64,000 nt of DNA from Proteobacteria bacterium DTSAM18 (GTDB taxonomy: Bacteria; Myxococcota_A; UBA796; GCA-2862545), in NCBI GenBank assembly GCA_028767165.1, contig JARACJ010000004.1, positions 310,001 through 374,000 on the forward strand. Direction: 5' to 3'. The position numbers and the translations under genes were made by a program. Shown here in pieces: positions 43,477 to 52,455 of this stretch (positions within the stretch are counted from its first letter, which is position 1; each line of letters starts with the position of its first letter). Under the pieces are notes generated by a model. That model searched no databases and had not been told where the DNA came from. It saw only the letters and a program-made list of their open reading frames with translations.

Positions 43477-44451
43477 TCAAGGGGCAATGCCGGTGTCTTC
43501 TGGTACATCCGTGGAAGTGGGCTCCGGGGCGAAGGTGTCGCCCTCGGGGAGCTCGGGCAGGGAGCTGGTGTCGCTCGGACCGGCGGTGTCGGTGGGGACG
43601 ACGGAGGTGTCCGTCGGGCCCCCGATGATGCCAGAGTCGCTGCCGGTGTCGGAAGTGTCGGTGACCGCGGTGTCACCCGAGTCCGACGGAATGCCGGTGT
43701 CGGTGGGCACATCGGGGGTGCCGGTGTCCGGGTAGAGATCGCCGTTGTCGGGAGGGATGATGTAGGGGTTGGGCAGGACCGTGACCTTGGCACTGGTGGA
43801 GATCGTGTACTCCTGGCCGTCGGACAGGGTGACGCCGCACTGCCACACCTGGCCGGCCCGCAGGTACTTGGCGTCGATGGTGTCGCCCCGGTAGGTGGTC
43901 TTGGACGTGGCATCGACCCACAGGCTGTTGTTCAGGTACCAGTCGACCTGCCAGGTGAGGTTGTCCTTCTCGTCGGGATCGGCGAAGCCGTACAGCGACG
44001 TGCAGACGAGGGGATCCATCTGGGCGCGGGGCTCGAGGGGGAGCAGCTTGATGTCGCCGTCGTCCGGGGGCGTGTTGAACACGTAGACCGGCTCGGAGGT
44101 CTCGATGCGGGAGACGTTGGTGCCGTCGCTGGCCTGGGCCTTCACGATCAGCAGGCGATCCTTCTTCAGCCGGGACTTGGGGATGCGCAGGTTGAGGGGC
44201 TCACCCACGGGCACATGGGGGAACTCCAGCGGCGGATCCTGGCGCACCTCGTTGATGTACAGCTCCACGGTGAGGCTCTCGAGCACCTCGAGCTCGGGGT
44301 GTTCCACGGCGAGCTGGATGTTGACGTTGTCGTGGGCGTAGACCGGGGTGGGGCCCACCTGCAGGTAGGAGATCTCGGGGACCTGCGGCGAGCAGGCGGT
44401 GAGGCCGACGAGGCCCGTGAGCGCGAGGAGTCGGAGCGAAGAGGGATTCAT
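43477..44451 (-). CDS. Ig-like lipoprotein with DTG-rich tail
   Basis: A 324-residue lipoprotein (signal ending LVGLTAC). Two Ig-like parts include NVNIQLAVEHPELEVLESLT and DNLTWQVDWYLNN, then GDTIDAKYLRAGQVWQCGV and SDGQEYTIS, as in its operon neighbours. The C-terminal 100 residues are low-complexity Ser/Thr/Asp/Pro/Gly with many DTG and DTS triplets, a probable disordered spacer. Its ATG overlaps the TGA of the VWA gene, and its stop lies eight bases before the next start. Confidence 0.75.
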   Translation of the reverse strand: MNPSSLRLLALTGLVGLTACSPQVPEISYLQVGPTPVYAHDNVNIQLAVEHPELEVLESLTVELYINEVRQDPPLEFPHVPVGEPLNLRIPKSRLKKDRLLIVKAQASDGTNVSRIETSEPVYVFNTPPDDGDIKLLPLEPRAQMDPLVCTSLYGFADPDEKDNLTWQVDWYLNNSLWVDATSKTTYRGDTIDAKYLRAGQVWQCGVTLSDGQEYTISTSAKVTVLPNPYIIPPDNGDLYPDTGTPDVPTDTGIPSDSGDTAVTDTSDTGSDSGIIGGPTDTSVVPTDTAGPSDTSSLPELPEGDTFAPEPTSTDVPEDTGIAP

Positions 44452-45470
44452 GGGGTGTCGTCCATGGCCGTGTCGACGGGTGCGATGGCATCCCACAGGT
44501 CGGGGATGGAGTCGATGCGGGTGTAGTACACGGTGACGTCGGCGTCACGAGGTAGACCCGCGTGGATGGAGATGGCGTTCTGGCGGGCTTCGTACCGCCA
44601 GTGATCGTTGCGGAAGAGATCGTAGCTCTCGCCGGACTCGGTGGTCACCACGACCTCGATGGTGTTCACCACCGGCGCCTGGCTCAGGTAGAAGATGTTG
44701 CCGCCGGCGGCGCGGATGCCGACGTTCTCCATGAACTCGGACCAGTCATCCTCGCAGATGCTGACGTGCTCGCCACCGATGACCTCCTGCACCGCCTCGT
44801 AGCGGGCCCCGGCGATGCCGCTGCAGGTGTTGGCACCGGTGGGCACGATGATGGTGTTGAAGGTGACCGTGTTCAGGTCGGTGCGCTCCTGGCGCAGGAT
44901 GCGGATGAGGTCGTCGGTGGAGGCGAGCTCGGGGTTGGAGCGGTCGTTGTCGTCGGTGATGACGACGAGGTGCAGATCGGCGCCGTCGCGTCGGAAGCCG
45001 CGGTTGTAGCTCTCGCGGAGCTCCTCGAGGGCGGTGACGAAGGCCCGGATGCTCTCCTCGCCGCCACCGGAGGCGCCGAGGTTGGCGAGGATGGAGAACT
45101 CGGTGACGGGATCGGTGCTCGAGCGGTCGATCCACTTCTTGCCGACGGTGGTGAGCTGCAGCTTGCCATCGACGGGGATGGCGCCGCCGCCGGAGAGCAC
45201 GCCGATGTGGTAGTCGGTGTTGGCGTCGAGGATGGGCTGGATGAGGTCGTCGAAGCTGTCGATCAGCTGCTCCTGCTCGTCCATCATCGAGCCGGTGTTG
45301 TCGATGGAGAACAACACGTCGGATAGGGCGTCGGCCCGACCGAACTCGTCGATCACCCGCTCTCCACCGAGCTCGGGTGCATTTGCGATGGGGGTCCAGT
45401 CTGCGGGGATCTGGATGGTGGGTGCCCCCCCACAGCCGGCGCAGACGAGTGCCAACAGAACAGCGCGCAT
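44448..45470 (-). CDS. VWA-domain lipoprotein
   Basis: A 340-residue lipoprotein (signal ending LVCAGC) with a von Willebrand A domain over about residues 45-230. The metal-ion-dependent adhesion site is DNTGSM, a variant of DxSxS that keeps the ligands. GGGEESIRAFVTAL and VVITDDNDRSNPE supply the other expected blocks. A C-terminal beta part follows. It should bind protein ligands in a metal-dependent way at the cell surface or in the periplasm. It heads the operon with two Ig-like lipoproteins and the FGE-fold lipoprotein. GAGGAC just before the ATG is the likely ribosome-binding site. Confidence 0.88.
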   Translation of the reverse strand: MRAVLLALVCAGCGGAPTIQIPADWTPIANAPELGGERVIDEFGRADALSDVLFSIDNTGSMMDEQEQLIDSFDDLIQPILDANTDYHIGVLSGGGAIPVDGKLQLTTVGKKWIDRSSTDPVTEFSILANLGASGGGEESIRAFVTALEELRESYNRGFRRDGADLHLVVITDDNDRSNPELASTDDLIRILRQERTDLNTVTFNTIIVPTGANTCSGIAGARYEAVQEVIGGEHVSICEDDWSEFMENVGIRAAGGNIFYLSQAPVVNTIEVVVTTESGESYDLFRNDHWRYEARQNAISIHAGLPRDADVTVYYTRIDSIPDLWDAIAPVDTAMDDTP

Positions 45471-45620
45471 GTGTGTCCTCCGTGTCGAGACCTTAGCGTG
45501 GATTTCACGACATCGGGTGACAAAGGCGATTGTCCGCCTATCTGGTGCCTTTCTGAGTCCAGAAAGTGTCAGGTGGCGGGGCGGTACCCCAATCGCGCGG
45601 CGTCCTGCGGGAGCGGGCGG

Positions 45621-47729
45621 TCAGCTGAACCCGAGCAGCAGACCGCCCTGCCGGACCATCCAGGCCGCGACGAAGGCCAGGACGGTCATGTAGGTGAACA
45701 GGAAGCCCGTCCAGGCCCAGGAGCCCGACTCCTTCTTCACCACCGCGAGGGTGGACAGGCACTGGGACGCCAGGGCGAAGAACACCATGAGCGCGAGGCC
45801 CGTGAGCGGGGTCCACACCTTGCTGCCATCGGCGTGCACCTCGGTGCGCATCTTCTCCCGCAGCGCCGTGGACTCCTCGTCGACGTCTCCGATGGCGTAG
45901 ATGACGCCCATGGTGGAGACGAACACCTCGCGGGCCGCGAAGGAGCCCACGAGGCCGACGCCGATCTTCCAGTCGAACCCGAGGGGCTCGATGACGGGCT
46001 CGATGAAGTGCCCGAAGCGACCCCCGAAGCTGTTCTCGAGCTGCGAGGCGGCCTGCAGCTCCTCCAGGCTCATCGCCTGCTCCACGTCGGTGGAGGCCAG
46101 CATGCCCGTGGTGTCGTCCGGCGTGATCTCGGGGGCGGTGGGGAAGCGCAGCAGGGCCCACAGGATGATGGTGGCGACGGCGATGACCGTGCCGGCCTCC
46201 CGCAGGAAGGTCTGGGTGCGGGACCACATCATCCGCAGGACGTCGGGCAGGCGGGGCAGGCGGTAGGGGGGCAGCTCGAGCACCAGCGGCACCCGGGGGG
46301 CCCGCAGGACGGTCTTCGACAGGACCCAGGCCACGATGAGGGCCATGGCGGTGCCGAACAGGTACATCGCGACCATCAGCAGACCCTGCACGCCGAAGGG
46401 GCCGAGCTTGTCGGTGGGCAGGAACAGGGTGCCGATGACGAGGGTGTACACGGGCAGGCGCGCCGAGCAGGTCATCAGGGGGACGACCATCATCGTGAGG
46501 AGCCGGTCGCGCTTGCGCTCCATGGTGCGGGTGGCGAGGATGGCCGGCACGGCGCAGGCGAAGCCCGAGAGCATGGGCACGAAGGCCTTTCCGTTCAGGC
46601 CCATGGCCCGCATGATGCGGTCCATGAGCATGGCCACCCGGGCCATGTAGCCGCTGTCCTCCATCAGGCCGATGAAGAAGAACAGCAGCAGGATCTGCGG
46701 CAGGAAGACGAGCACGGCACCCACGCCGGAGATGAGGCCGTCGACCAGGAACTCCTGGAAGAGCCCCGCGGGGAGCACCGCGGTGATGCCGCTGCCGAGC
46801 AGGCCGAACAGATCCTCGATGGCTCCGATGGCCGGATCGGACCAGGCGAACAGGCTCTGGAACATCAGGAACATCACCGCGAGGAAGGCGGCGAAGCCGA
46901 ACACGGGGTGGGTGACGACGCGATCGACCTTGTCGGTGAAGTTGCGGGCGTCGTTCAGGCCCACGAGAGGGCCCACCTGGGTGTCGAGCCAGTCGTAGCG
47001 GGCCTGGATGATCTCGTCGTCGAGGGACGGCAGATCGTCGATCCGCAGCACGGCCTCGCGGATGGGCGCCGGGATGCCCTGCAGCTCATCGCCTTCGCTG
47101 ACGCTGCTCAGGGCCCACAGGTGCAGGGCCGGGTTGTTGGGCCAGTGATCCTCGGCGGCGGTGCGGATGGAGGCCAGGGCGTCGCGAAGGCGGTCGCTCG
47201 GGGTCCAGCGCCACCGGGGGGCGGCCTCGGTGCGGGTGGCGTCGGTGACGGCCTGGAGCAGCTCGGTGATGCCGATGCCGTCGCGGGGAACGGTGGCGAC
47301 GACCGGACAGCCCAGGCGCTGGGAGAGCAGCGTGGGATCGGGGCAGGCGCTGCCGGCCTCGTCGGTCATGGTCAGGGCAACCACCGTGGGGATGCCGAGC
47401 TCCTGGATCTGCAGCACCAGGTACAGGTTGCGCAGCAGCTGGGTGGCATCGACGCACACCACCACCAGATCCGGCGTGCCGTCGTCGTCCATGCCCAGCA
47501 TGTAGCGGATCGCGACGGACTCCTCGGACGACCATGCAGACAGGGAGTAGCAGCCGGGAAGGTCGACGAGCGTGGCCGGACGGCCATCGCTCAGCCGGAT
47601 GTCGGCCTCCATGAGGTCGACCGTGATGCCCGGGTAGTTGCCGACCCGGCGCCGCAGGCCGGTGAGGCGGTTGAACAGGGTGCTCTTGCCGGTGTTCGGG
47701 TTGCCCACGAGGGCGACGGACAGGCTCAT
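45621..47729 (-). CDS. feoB: Ferrous iron transporter FeoB
   Basis: A 702-residue inner-membrane Fe(II) permease. The N-terminal GTPase has G1 GNPNTGKS (9-16), the switch region RVGNYPGITVDL and G3 DLPGCYSL; the G4 position reads TMTDEAG instead of NxxD, a tolerated variant. Two gate regions are typical: GFACAVPAILATRTMERKRD with PLMTCSARLPVYTLV, and VFVSTMGVIYAIG. Its ATG overlaps the FeoA stop (ATGA), so the genes are coupled. Control by a Fur-type repressor is suggested by the palindrome upstream of feoA. Confidence 0.96.
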   Translation of the reverse strand: MSLSVALVGNPNTGKSTLFNRLTGLRRRVGNYPGITVDLMEADIRLSDGRPATLVDLPGCYSLSAWSSEESVAIRYMLGMDDDGTPDLVVVCVDATQLLRNLYLVLQIQELGIPTVVALTMTDEAGSACPDPTLLSQRLGCPVVATVPRDGIGITELLQAVTDATRTEAAPRWRWTPSDRLRDALASIRTAAEDHWPNNPALHLWALSSVSEGDELQGIPAPIREAVLRIDDLPSLDDEIIQARYDWLDTQVGPLVGLNDARNFTDKVDRVVTHPVFGFAAFLAVMFLMFQSLFAWSDPAIGAIEDLFGLLGSGITAVLPAGLFQEFLVDGLISGVGAVLVFLPQILLLFFFIGLMEDSGYMARVAMLMDRIMRAMGLNGKAFVPMLSGFACAVPAILATRTMERKRDRLLTMMVVPLMTCSARLPVYTLVIGTLFLPTDKLGPFGVQGLLMVAMYLFGTAMALIVAWVLSKTVLRAPRVPLVLELPPYRLPRLPDVLRMMWSRTQTFLREAGTVIAVATIILWALLRFPTAPEITPDDTTGMLASTDVEQAMSLEELQAASQLENSFGGRFGHFIEPVIEPLGFDWKIGVGLVGSFAAREVFVSTMGVIYAIGDVDEESTALREKMRTEVHADGSKVWTPLTGLALMVFFALASQCLSTLAVVKKESGSWAWTGFLFTYMTVLAFVAAWMVRQGGLLLGFS

Positions 47730-47950
47730 GCATCGACCCCGATGGCGGCGGCCTCGGTCCGGCGGATGGACAGACGGCAGCCTCGCACCTCGAGCTCGAG
47801 GGGATCACCGAGGGGCGCCACCTTGACGAGTCGCACCTCGGTGCCGGGAAGCAGGCCCAGCTCCAGCAGGCGGCGGCGGAACGGGCGTGCGCCCTCCACC
47901 TGCTGCACGGTGGCGGATTGACCTGGCTTGAGGGCGGACAAGGGGCTCAT
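47726..47950 (-). CDS. feoA: FeoA-like SH3-domain protein
   Basis: A 74-residue cytoplasmic partner of FeoB. It has the FeoA pattern LLELGLLPGTEVRLVKVAPL and DPLELEVRGCRLSIRR, the standard length, and the usual position before feoB with an ATGA overlap. A GGAG-containing site precedes the ATG. Confidence 0.93.
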   Translation of the reverse strand: MSPLSALKPGQSATVQQVEGARPFRRRLLELGLLPGTEVRLVKVAPLGDPLELEVRGCRLSIRRTEAAAIGVDA

Positions 47951-47985
47951 GGGCTCTCCGGCGGCTTTCCACCTCGTCCTCTAAC

Positions 47986-48000
47986 TGAAAGGCGCTTTCA
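47986..48000. promoter_or_regulatory. Fur-like palindrome upstream of feoAB
   Basis: TGAAAGGCGCTTTCA is a 15-base palindrome (six-base arms TGAAAG/CTTTCA) with the 7-1-7 layout and the outer TGA/TCA of Fur sites. It lies 36 bases before the feoA start. Confidence 0.55.
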
Positions 48001-48025
48001 TTTCCAGCCCGGAGATCACATGGAA

Positions 48026-48054
48026 GAGCCCGGATCCTGTCAGGATCCGGGCTC
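48026..48054 (-). terminator. Terminator of the downstream DUF4397 gene
   Basis: A perfect 12-base stem GAGCCCGGATCC/GGATCCGGGCTC with a five-base loop, about 47 bases after the stop codon. On the minus strand TTCC follows, so the U tail is short. Confidence 0.55.
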
Positions 48055-48100
48055 CGAGGGCTCCGGCCCCGGGGGGCCCGAGCGTGCCGCCTGTGGCCTG

Positions 48101-48928
48101 CTAGTCGGCATCGGGGGGAAGCACGATGCCTTCATCGAGCAGATCGGCGATCTGTGCGAAGATGGCGACGTTCCCATCGCTGTCGTTGAACGCGAAGACG
48201 TTGGCGTAGGGCGTGATGCCCGGCGGCAGGAGGCCTCCGAAGTCGGGCACGGAGAACGTCAGGTCGCAGGCCATGTCGTTGTCGACGTCGAAGCAGATCG
48301 TGTACTCGCCGAAGGGCAGGTCGATCGTCGTGGTGTCGGTGAAGTTGACGTCCTCCCACAGGAGGGCCGGGTTCTCGGGGTCGGTGACGTCCCACAGATC
48401 CACCTCACCGACGTCTGCGGCGAAGTGGCCGAGGCGTGCACGGACGTTGTCGGCCGGGATGCCGTCGACCAGGTCGACTTCGTAGCCGATGCCGAACCCA
48501 TTGCCGTTGGTGACGTTCTCGGGGTCGGTGTAGCCGTAGGCGATGGCGGTGTAGTCGGTGCCCGCCAGCACGGGGACGTCCTCGACGGCGAAGAGCGGTG
48601 CCGAGGGGTCGTTGACGGTGGGATCGGTGACCTGCACGGAGTAGTCTCCGGCCGGCACCTCGGCGTAGGCCGTACCTTCCTCGAAGCTCAGGCCGGAGAA
48701 GGCCTCGATGGTCTCGTTGACCCAGATGTTCACGGGGCCGGCGTCGGGGGACAGGTGGACGACGCGGATCATGCCGTCTTCGGCGGGCTCACCGGTGTCG
48801 GTCTCGTCGGTCTCGCCGGTGTCGGTCTCGTCGGTGTCACCCGTGGGGCTGGTGTCGTCCTCGTCGTCGTCGTCGTCGCAACCCATGGCGAACAGTGACA
48901 GTCCGAGTGCGAGAGCAAGCGTACGCAT
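48101..48928 (-). CDS. DUF4397-domain lipoprotein, copy 1
   Basis: A 275-residue lipoprotein (MRTLALALGLSLFAMGC) with a poly-Asp stretch and a DTDETDTG linker, then a DUF4397 domain over most of the rest: MIRVVHLSPDAGPVNIW, AYAEVPAGDYSVQVTD and DYTAIAYGY, and a second part with LGHFAADVGEVDLWDV and ANVFAFNDSDGN. DUF4397 proteins are cell-surface proteins of unknown role. It has exactly the same length as the adjacent copy and is a tandem duplicate. It has its own terminator and a 252-base upstream gap. Confidence 0.88.
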   Translation of the reverse strand: MRTLALALGLSLFAMGCDDDDDEDDTSPTGDTDETDTGETDETDTGEPAEDGMIRVVHLSPDAGPVNIWVNETIEAFSGLSFEEGTAYAEVPAGDYSVQVTDPTVNDPSAPLFAVEDVPVLAGTDYTAIAYGYTDPENVTNGNGFGIGYEVDLVDGIPADNVRARLGHFAADVGEVDLWDVTDPENPALLWEDVNFTDTTTIDLPFGEYTICFDVDNDMACDLTFSVPDFGGLLPPGITPYANVFAFNDSDGNVAIFAQIADLLDEGIVLPPDAD

Positions 48929-49118
48929 GTCCTTCCTCCATCTTCAGCGGTGAGTGACGGGACCATCCTGCCTTTCACCGTCCGGTAGAAACGGCCAGCT
49001 GACGGCCGCGAACGATTCACCCGTCGTGGCGTCGGAAGACGCGTACCGGGTGCCCTCTCCATGCGACGGATTCTTCCGGTACTTGAGTGGGATTTGGCCG
49101 TACACCCCGGACGAACGA

Positions 49119-49150
49119 AGCCGGATGGGGCTGCAGCGCCCCATCCGGCT
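49119..49150 (-). terminator. Terminator of the upstream DUF4397 gene
   Basis: A perfect 12-base stem AGCCGGATGGGG/CCCCATCCGGCT with an eight-base loop, 30 bases after the stop codon, so the two tandem copies are separately terminated. Confidence 0.6.
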
Positions 49151-49180
49151 CGTGTCTCGCGAGGGAGGAAGGCCGTGGCC

Positions 49181-50008
49181 TCACATCTCCTCGGCCTCTT
49201 CGGTGTTCGGGGGCAGCACCACGCCGCTGTCGACCACGTCGGCGATCTGGGCGAAGATGGACACGTTGCCCTCGTCGTCGTTGAACGCGAACACGTTGGC
49301 GTAGGGGGTGATGCCCGGAGGCAGCAGGGCGCCGAAGTCGGGCACGGAGAAGGTGAGATCGCAGGCCATGTCGTCGTCGACATCGAGGCAGATCGTGTAC
49401 TCGCCGAAGGGCAGGTCGAGGTCCGCGGAGTCGGTGAAGTCGATGTCCTCGAGGAGCAGTGCGGGGTTCTCCGGGTCGGTGACGTCCCACAGGTCGACCT
49501 CGCCCACGTCGGCAGCGAAGTGGCCCACCCGGGCACGGATGGTGTCGGCGGCGATGCCGGAGGTGTCCTCCGTGATGTATGCGACGCCGAAGCCGTTGCC
49601 GTCGGTGACGTTGCCGGGATCGGCGTAGCCGTAGGCCACGGCTGTGTACATGGCGTCGGTGGCCACGGGCACGGTGTCGACGGCGAACACCGGGTCGGTG
49701 GGGTCGTTGGTGGACGGATCGGTGATCTGCACGGAGTGGTCACCGGTGGGCACGCTGCCGTAGGCCGTGCCGGCCGTGAACCCGAGGTCGGTGAAGGCCT
49801 CGACGGTCTCGTCGATCCAGATGTTCACCGCGCCGGCGTCGGGGGACAGGTGCACGACGCGCACCATGCCGGCGTCCATGGGCTCTCCGGTGTCGCCGGT
49901 GTCGCCGGTCTCGGTGGTGTCTCCGGTGGGGTCGGTGTCGTCGTCGTCGTCGTCGCCACAACCCATCGTGAACAGCGACAGACCAAGTGCCAGTGCAAGG
50001 GTACGCAT
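49181..50008 (-). CDS. DUF4397-domain lipoprotein, copy 2
   Basis: A 275-residue paralogue of the preceding gene: signal MRTLALALGLSLFTMGC, poly-Asp, GDTGDTG linker, MVRVVHLSPDAGAVNIW and LGHFAADVGEVDLWDV-like block (VGHFAADVGEVDLWDV). The last third is nearly identical in the two copies (CDLTFSVPDFG.LLPPGITPY). The sensor-like or adhesive role of the family is unknown. The start at 50008 has GGAG in the preceding bases. Confidence 0.88.
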   Translation of the reverse strand: MRTLALALGLSLFTMGCGDDDDDDTDPTGDTTETGDTGDTGEPMDAGMVRVVHLSPDAGAVNIWIDETVEAFTDLGFTAGTAYGSVPTGDHSVQITDPSTNDPTDPVFAVDTVPVATDAMYTAVAYGYADPGNVTDGNGFGVAYITEDTSGIAADTIRARVGHFAADVGEVDLWDVTDPENPALLLEDIDFTDSADLDLPFGEYTICLDVDDDMACDLTFSVPDFGALLPPGITPYANVFAFNDDEGNVSIFAQIADVVDSGVVLPPNTEEAEEM

Positions 50009-50234
50009 GTGTCTCCTCCATCCGGTCCGGCGGTGGGCCGCGTCATGCCGCCGTGCGCCGTCTCGTGCCAGTGAACGCGGTACGGTGCTGTGGATCCGAT
50101 GGATGCAGGGATGAACCTTTTCCGTCACATACCGGACACGCGGCAAGACTGTACACGGTACAGGTGGATCGAGGACATGTTTCGGGCGTGCGGAGCCGTG
50201 GACATCTGCGGTGCGCTGCTGCGACAAGACGAAG

Positions 50235-50271
50235 ACGGCGCGCCGTCCCCGGGGTGGGGAGGGCGCGCCGT
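50235..50271 (-). terminator. Terminator of the HPPD gene
   Basis: A ten-base perfect stem ACGGCGCGCC/GGCGCGCCGT with a 17-base loop, then CTTCGTCTTG on the minus strand. It lies 21 bases after the stop codon. Confidence 0.55.
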
Positions 50272-50291
50272 AGGTCGGTGCGGGGCGCGGA

Positions 50292-51320
50292 TCAGAGCAC
50301 GCCGCGACGCTCCTGGTCACGCTCGATGGCGCGGAACAGGGCACCGAAGTTGCCCTCGCCGAAGGCGTTGTTGTTCTTGCGCTGGATGAGCTCGATGAAG
50401 ATCGGGCCGACCAGGTTCTTGGTGAAGATCTGGAGCAGGTAGCCCTGCTCGTCGCCGTCCACGAGCACCTGGTGGTGCTGGATGCGCTTGCGATCCTCGG
50501 TGACGTTGGGGACGCGGTCGAAGACGGTCTCGTAGTAGTCGTCGTCGATGTCGAGGGTCTCGATGGCGGAGCCCTCGAGCTTGTCGAGGGAGGCCAGCAG
50601 GTCGTCGGAGGCAAACGCGATGTGCTGGATGCCGGGACCGTTGTACTCCTCGAGGTACTCGTTGATCTGGGACTTCTTCTCATCCGCCTCGTTGATGGGG
50701 ATGCAGAAGGAGCCGTCGGGGGAGCGCAGGGCGTAGGAGGTGAGGCCGGTCTTCACGCCACGGATGTCGAAGTAGCGGACCTCGGTGAAGCCGAAGACGT
50801 TCTTGTAGAAGTTCGACCAGGTCTCCATCGTGCCCTTGAACACGTTGTTGGTGAGGTGGTCGATGAACTGGAAGCCCTTGTTCTCGTGGAGCTCCGGATC
50901 GGAGACCTTGGGGAACCAGGCGTCGCGCTGCTCGTCATCCCACTTCTCGACGAAGTAGATCAGGCTGTCGCCGATGCCGTAGATGGCGGGGATGTCGAGG
51001 GTGCGGCCGGGGCCCTCGTAGGGGCGGGCGCCGCGCTCGACGGCGGCCTTGAAGGCGGCGTCGGCGTCATCGACCAGCCAGCCCATGGAGCAGACGGAGG
51101 GACCGTGCATCTTCCAGAACTGCTCGGCGAAGGTCTCGCCCTGCTTGTTGATCAGGAAGTGGATGTCGTTCTGCTGCCAGTGATCGACATCGAGGGTCGC
51201 GTGACGGCGCTCGCGGGAGAAACCGAAGGTGCGAAGGATGTTCGCCAGCATCTCGCTGTCGGGGCCGGTCATCTCGACGAAGGCGATGCCGCGCAGGCCA
51301 GTGGGGTTCTGCTCGTTCAT
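50292..51320 (-). CDS. hpd: 4-hydroxyphenylpyruvate dioxygenase
   Basis: A 342-residue Fe(II) dioxygenase that turns 4-hydroxyphenylpyruvate into homogentisate in tyrosine breakdown. Iron ligands are His155 (FQFIDHLTNN), His233 (PGIQHIAFASDD) and Glu310 (GPIFIELIQRK). The C-terminal cap has NNNAFGEGNFGALFRAIE. ATG 51320 has GGAG six bases upstream. It stands alone with its own terminator. Phenylalanine hydroxylase, the step that supplies tyrosine, lies 4 kb away; the homogentisate dioxygenase gene is not in the window. Confidence 0.96.
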   Translation of the reverse strand: MNEQNPTGLRGIAFVEMTGPDSEMLANILRTFGFSRERRHATLDVDHWQQNDIHFLINKQGETFAEQFWKMHGPSVCSMGWLVDDADAAFKAAVERGARPYEGPGRTLDIPAIYGIGDSLIYFVEKWDDEQRDAWFPKVSDPELHENKGFQFIDHLTNNVFKGTMETWSNFYKNVFGFTEVRYFDIRGVKTGLTSYALRSPDGSFCIPINEADEKKSQINEYLEEYNGPGIQHIAFASDDLLASLDKLEGSAIETLDIDDDYYETVFDRVPNVTEDRKRIQHHQVLVDGDEQGYLLQIFTKNLVGPIFIELIQRKNNNAFGEGNFGALFRAIERDQERRGVL

Positions 51321-51553
51321 GGTGGGCTCCATTTCCAGGGGCTTTCAACGGTGGACAACCTAACGTGAGGGGGGGGCATCCGCTGGGAGAAGACGAAGTC
51401 GTGACGAACGGAAACGACCCTCCGAATGCCGTGATCGGCCGGAAGTCGAGACCTGAAGCGGGTCAATGCCGACCCGTGCTCACCTGCGGATCGGATGTGC
51501 CGGATCGTCCGGACAAAGGGGACCGGATCGGTAGCGATGGCGCCTTCGAGGGG

Positions 51554-52417
51554 TCAGTCGGTGCCGGGGCGGGTGTCGGTGCCGCGGGCACGCCACGCGT
51601 CGTAGGCTGCGGTCCAGCTCCGGGAGGCGACGGGGCGGGTGGCGACGGGCCGGGGACGGGTGTCGAACAGGCCGCACATGCGGCAGAAGGCGTCGAGCTC
51701 GTCGCGCATGTCGTCGTCGTCGGACGGGAGGACGGCGCGGCCCAGATCCCTGCCGAGCACCCGGTCCATGCCGCCGGCCACGGCACAGGGGTAGTACCCG
51801 GTGGGGGTGAGTCCGGTGCCGCAGTGCTCGGTGACCCAGCAGCCGCTGCGGTAGTCGGCGTGCTGCTGGCTGGGGTCGTCCACCGGCGCCATGTTGAAGG
51901 GCAGGAAGGGCTGCTCGGGGCCTTCCTTCATGGTGTTGTCGATGACGATGTCGCCGGGCAGGGCGGCGAGGCGCCGCTCCACCGCCTTGCCGTGGCCGTT
52001 GGTGGCCACCTCGATGACGGTGCCCGGGCTGTGGGCGTCGCGCCAGGCCCGCAGGTCCGTCACGATGGCCGCGAACTCGGGGTGCAGGGTGGGCTCGCCG
52101 CCCAGCAGGCGGATGCGGCGCCAGGCCTTGCCTCGCGCGATCCACTGCTCGATGTGGCCCTGCAGGTCGGCGCGGCGGATGTGGGCGGTGGTGGGGGCCT
52201 GGGTGACCGAGCGGTTGCAGTTGTGGCAGGACAGGTTGCACGCGTAGGTCAGGTCGATCTCGAGCAGATCCCGGGAGCGGGTCCAGGCGGGGCCGAGGAG
52301 CCGGGTGGCCCAGGTGCGGACCCTCAGGTGACGCAGCCATCCACGGCCCTGCGTGAGGGATCGGCGCAGGGGAGCGGGCAGGTGGGGCTTGATGTGGGTG
52401 CGGTAGGTCGGCGACAT
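51554..52417 (-). CDS. Radical SAM protein
   Basis: A 287-residue radical SAM enzyme. The cluster motif is TYACNLSCHNC (Cys60, Cys64, Cys67), followed by LLGGEPTLHPEF, the usual SAM-contact block. C-terminal cysteines (YPCAV and FCRMCGLF) may bind another cluster, as in SPASM or twitch types. The reaction is unknown. It is divergent from a small lipoprotein gene and a sugar transferase gene, so a role in modifying a surface glycan or peptide is possible but unproven. Confidence 0.85.
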   Translation of the reverse strand: MSPTYRTHIKPHLPAPLRRSLTQGRGWLRHLRVRTWATRLLGPAWTRSRDLLEIDLTYACNLSCHNCNRSVTQAPTTAHIRRADLQGHIEQWIARGKAWRRIRLLGGEPTLHPEFAAIVTDLRAWRDAHSPGTVIEVATNGHGKAVERRLAALPGDIVIDNTMKEGPEQPFLPFNMAPVDDPSQQHADYRSGCWVTEHCGTGLTPTGYYPCAVAGGMDRVLGRDLGRAVLPSDDDDMRDELDAFCRMCGLFDTRPRPVATRPVASRSWTAAYDAWRARGTDTRPGTD

Positions 52418-52455
52418 GGGGCCTGTGGTAGCCTGGGGAGCGAGGAGGGGCGCGC

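Noticed and set aside
45471-47921. An 816-codon plus-strand open frame opposite feoB
   Set aside because: His/Glu/Gly/Gln-rich antisense shadow; feoB and feoA on the minus strand are unmistakable.
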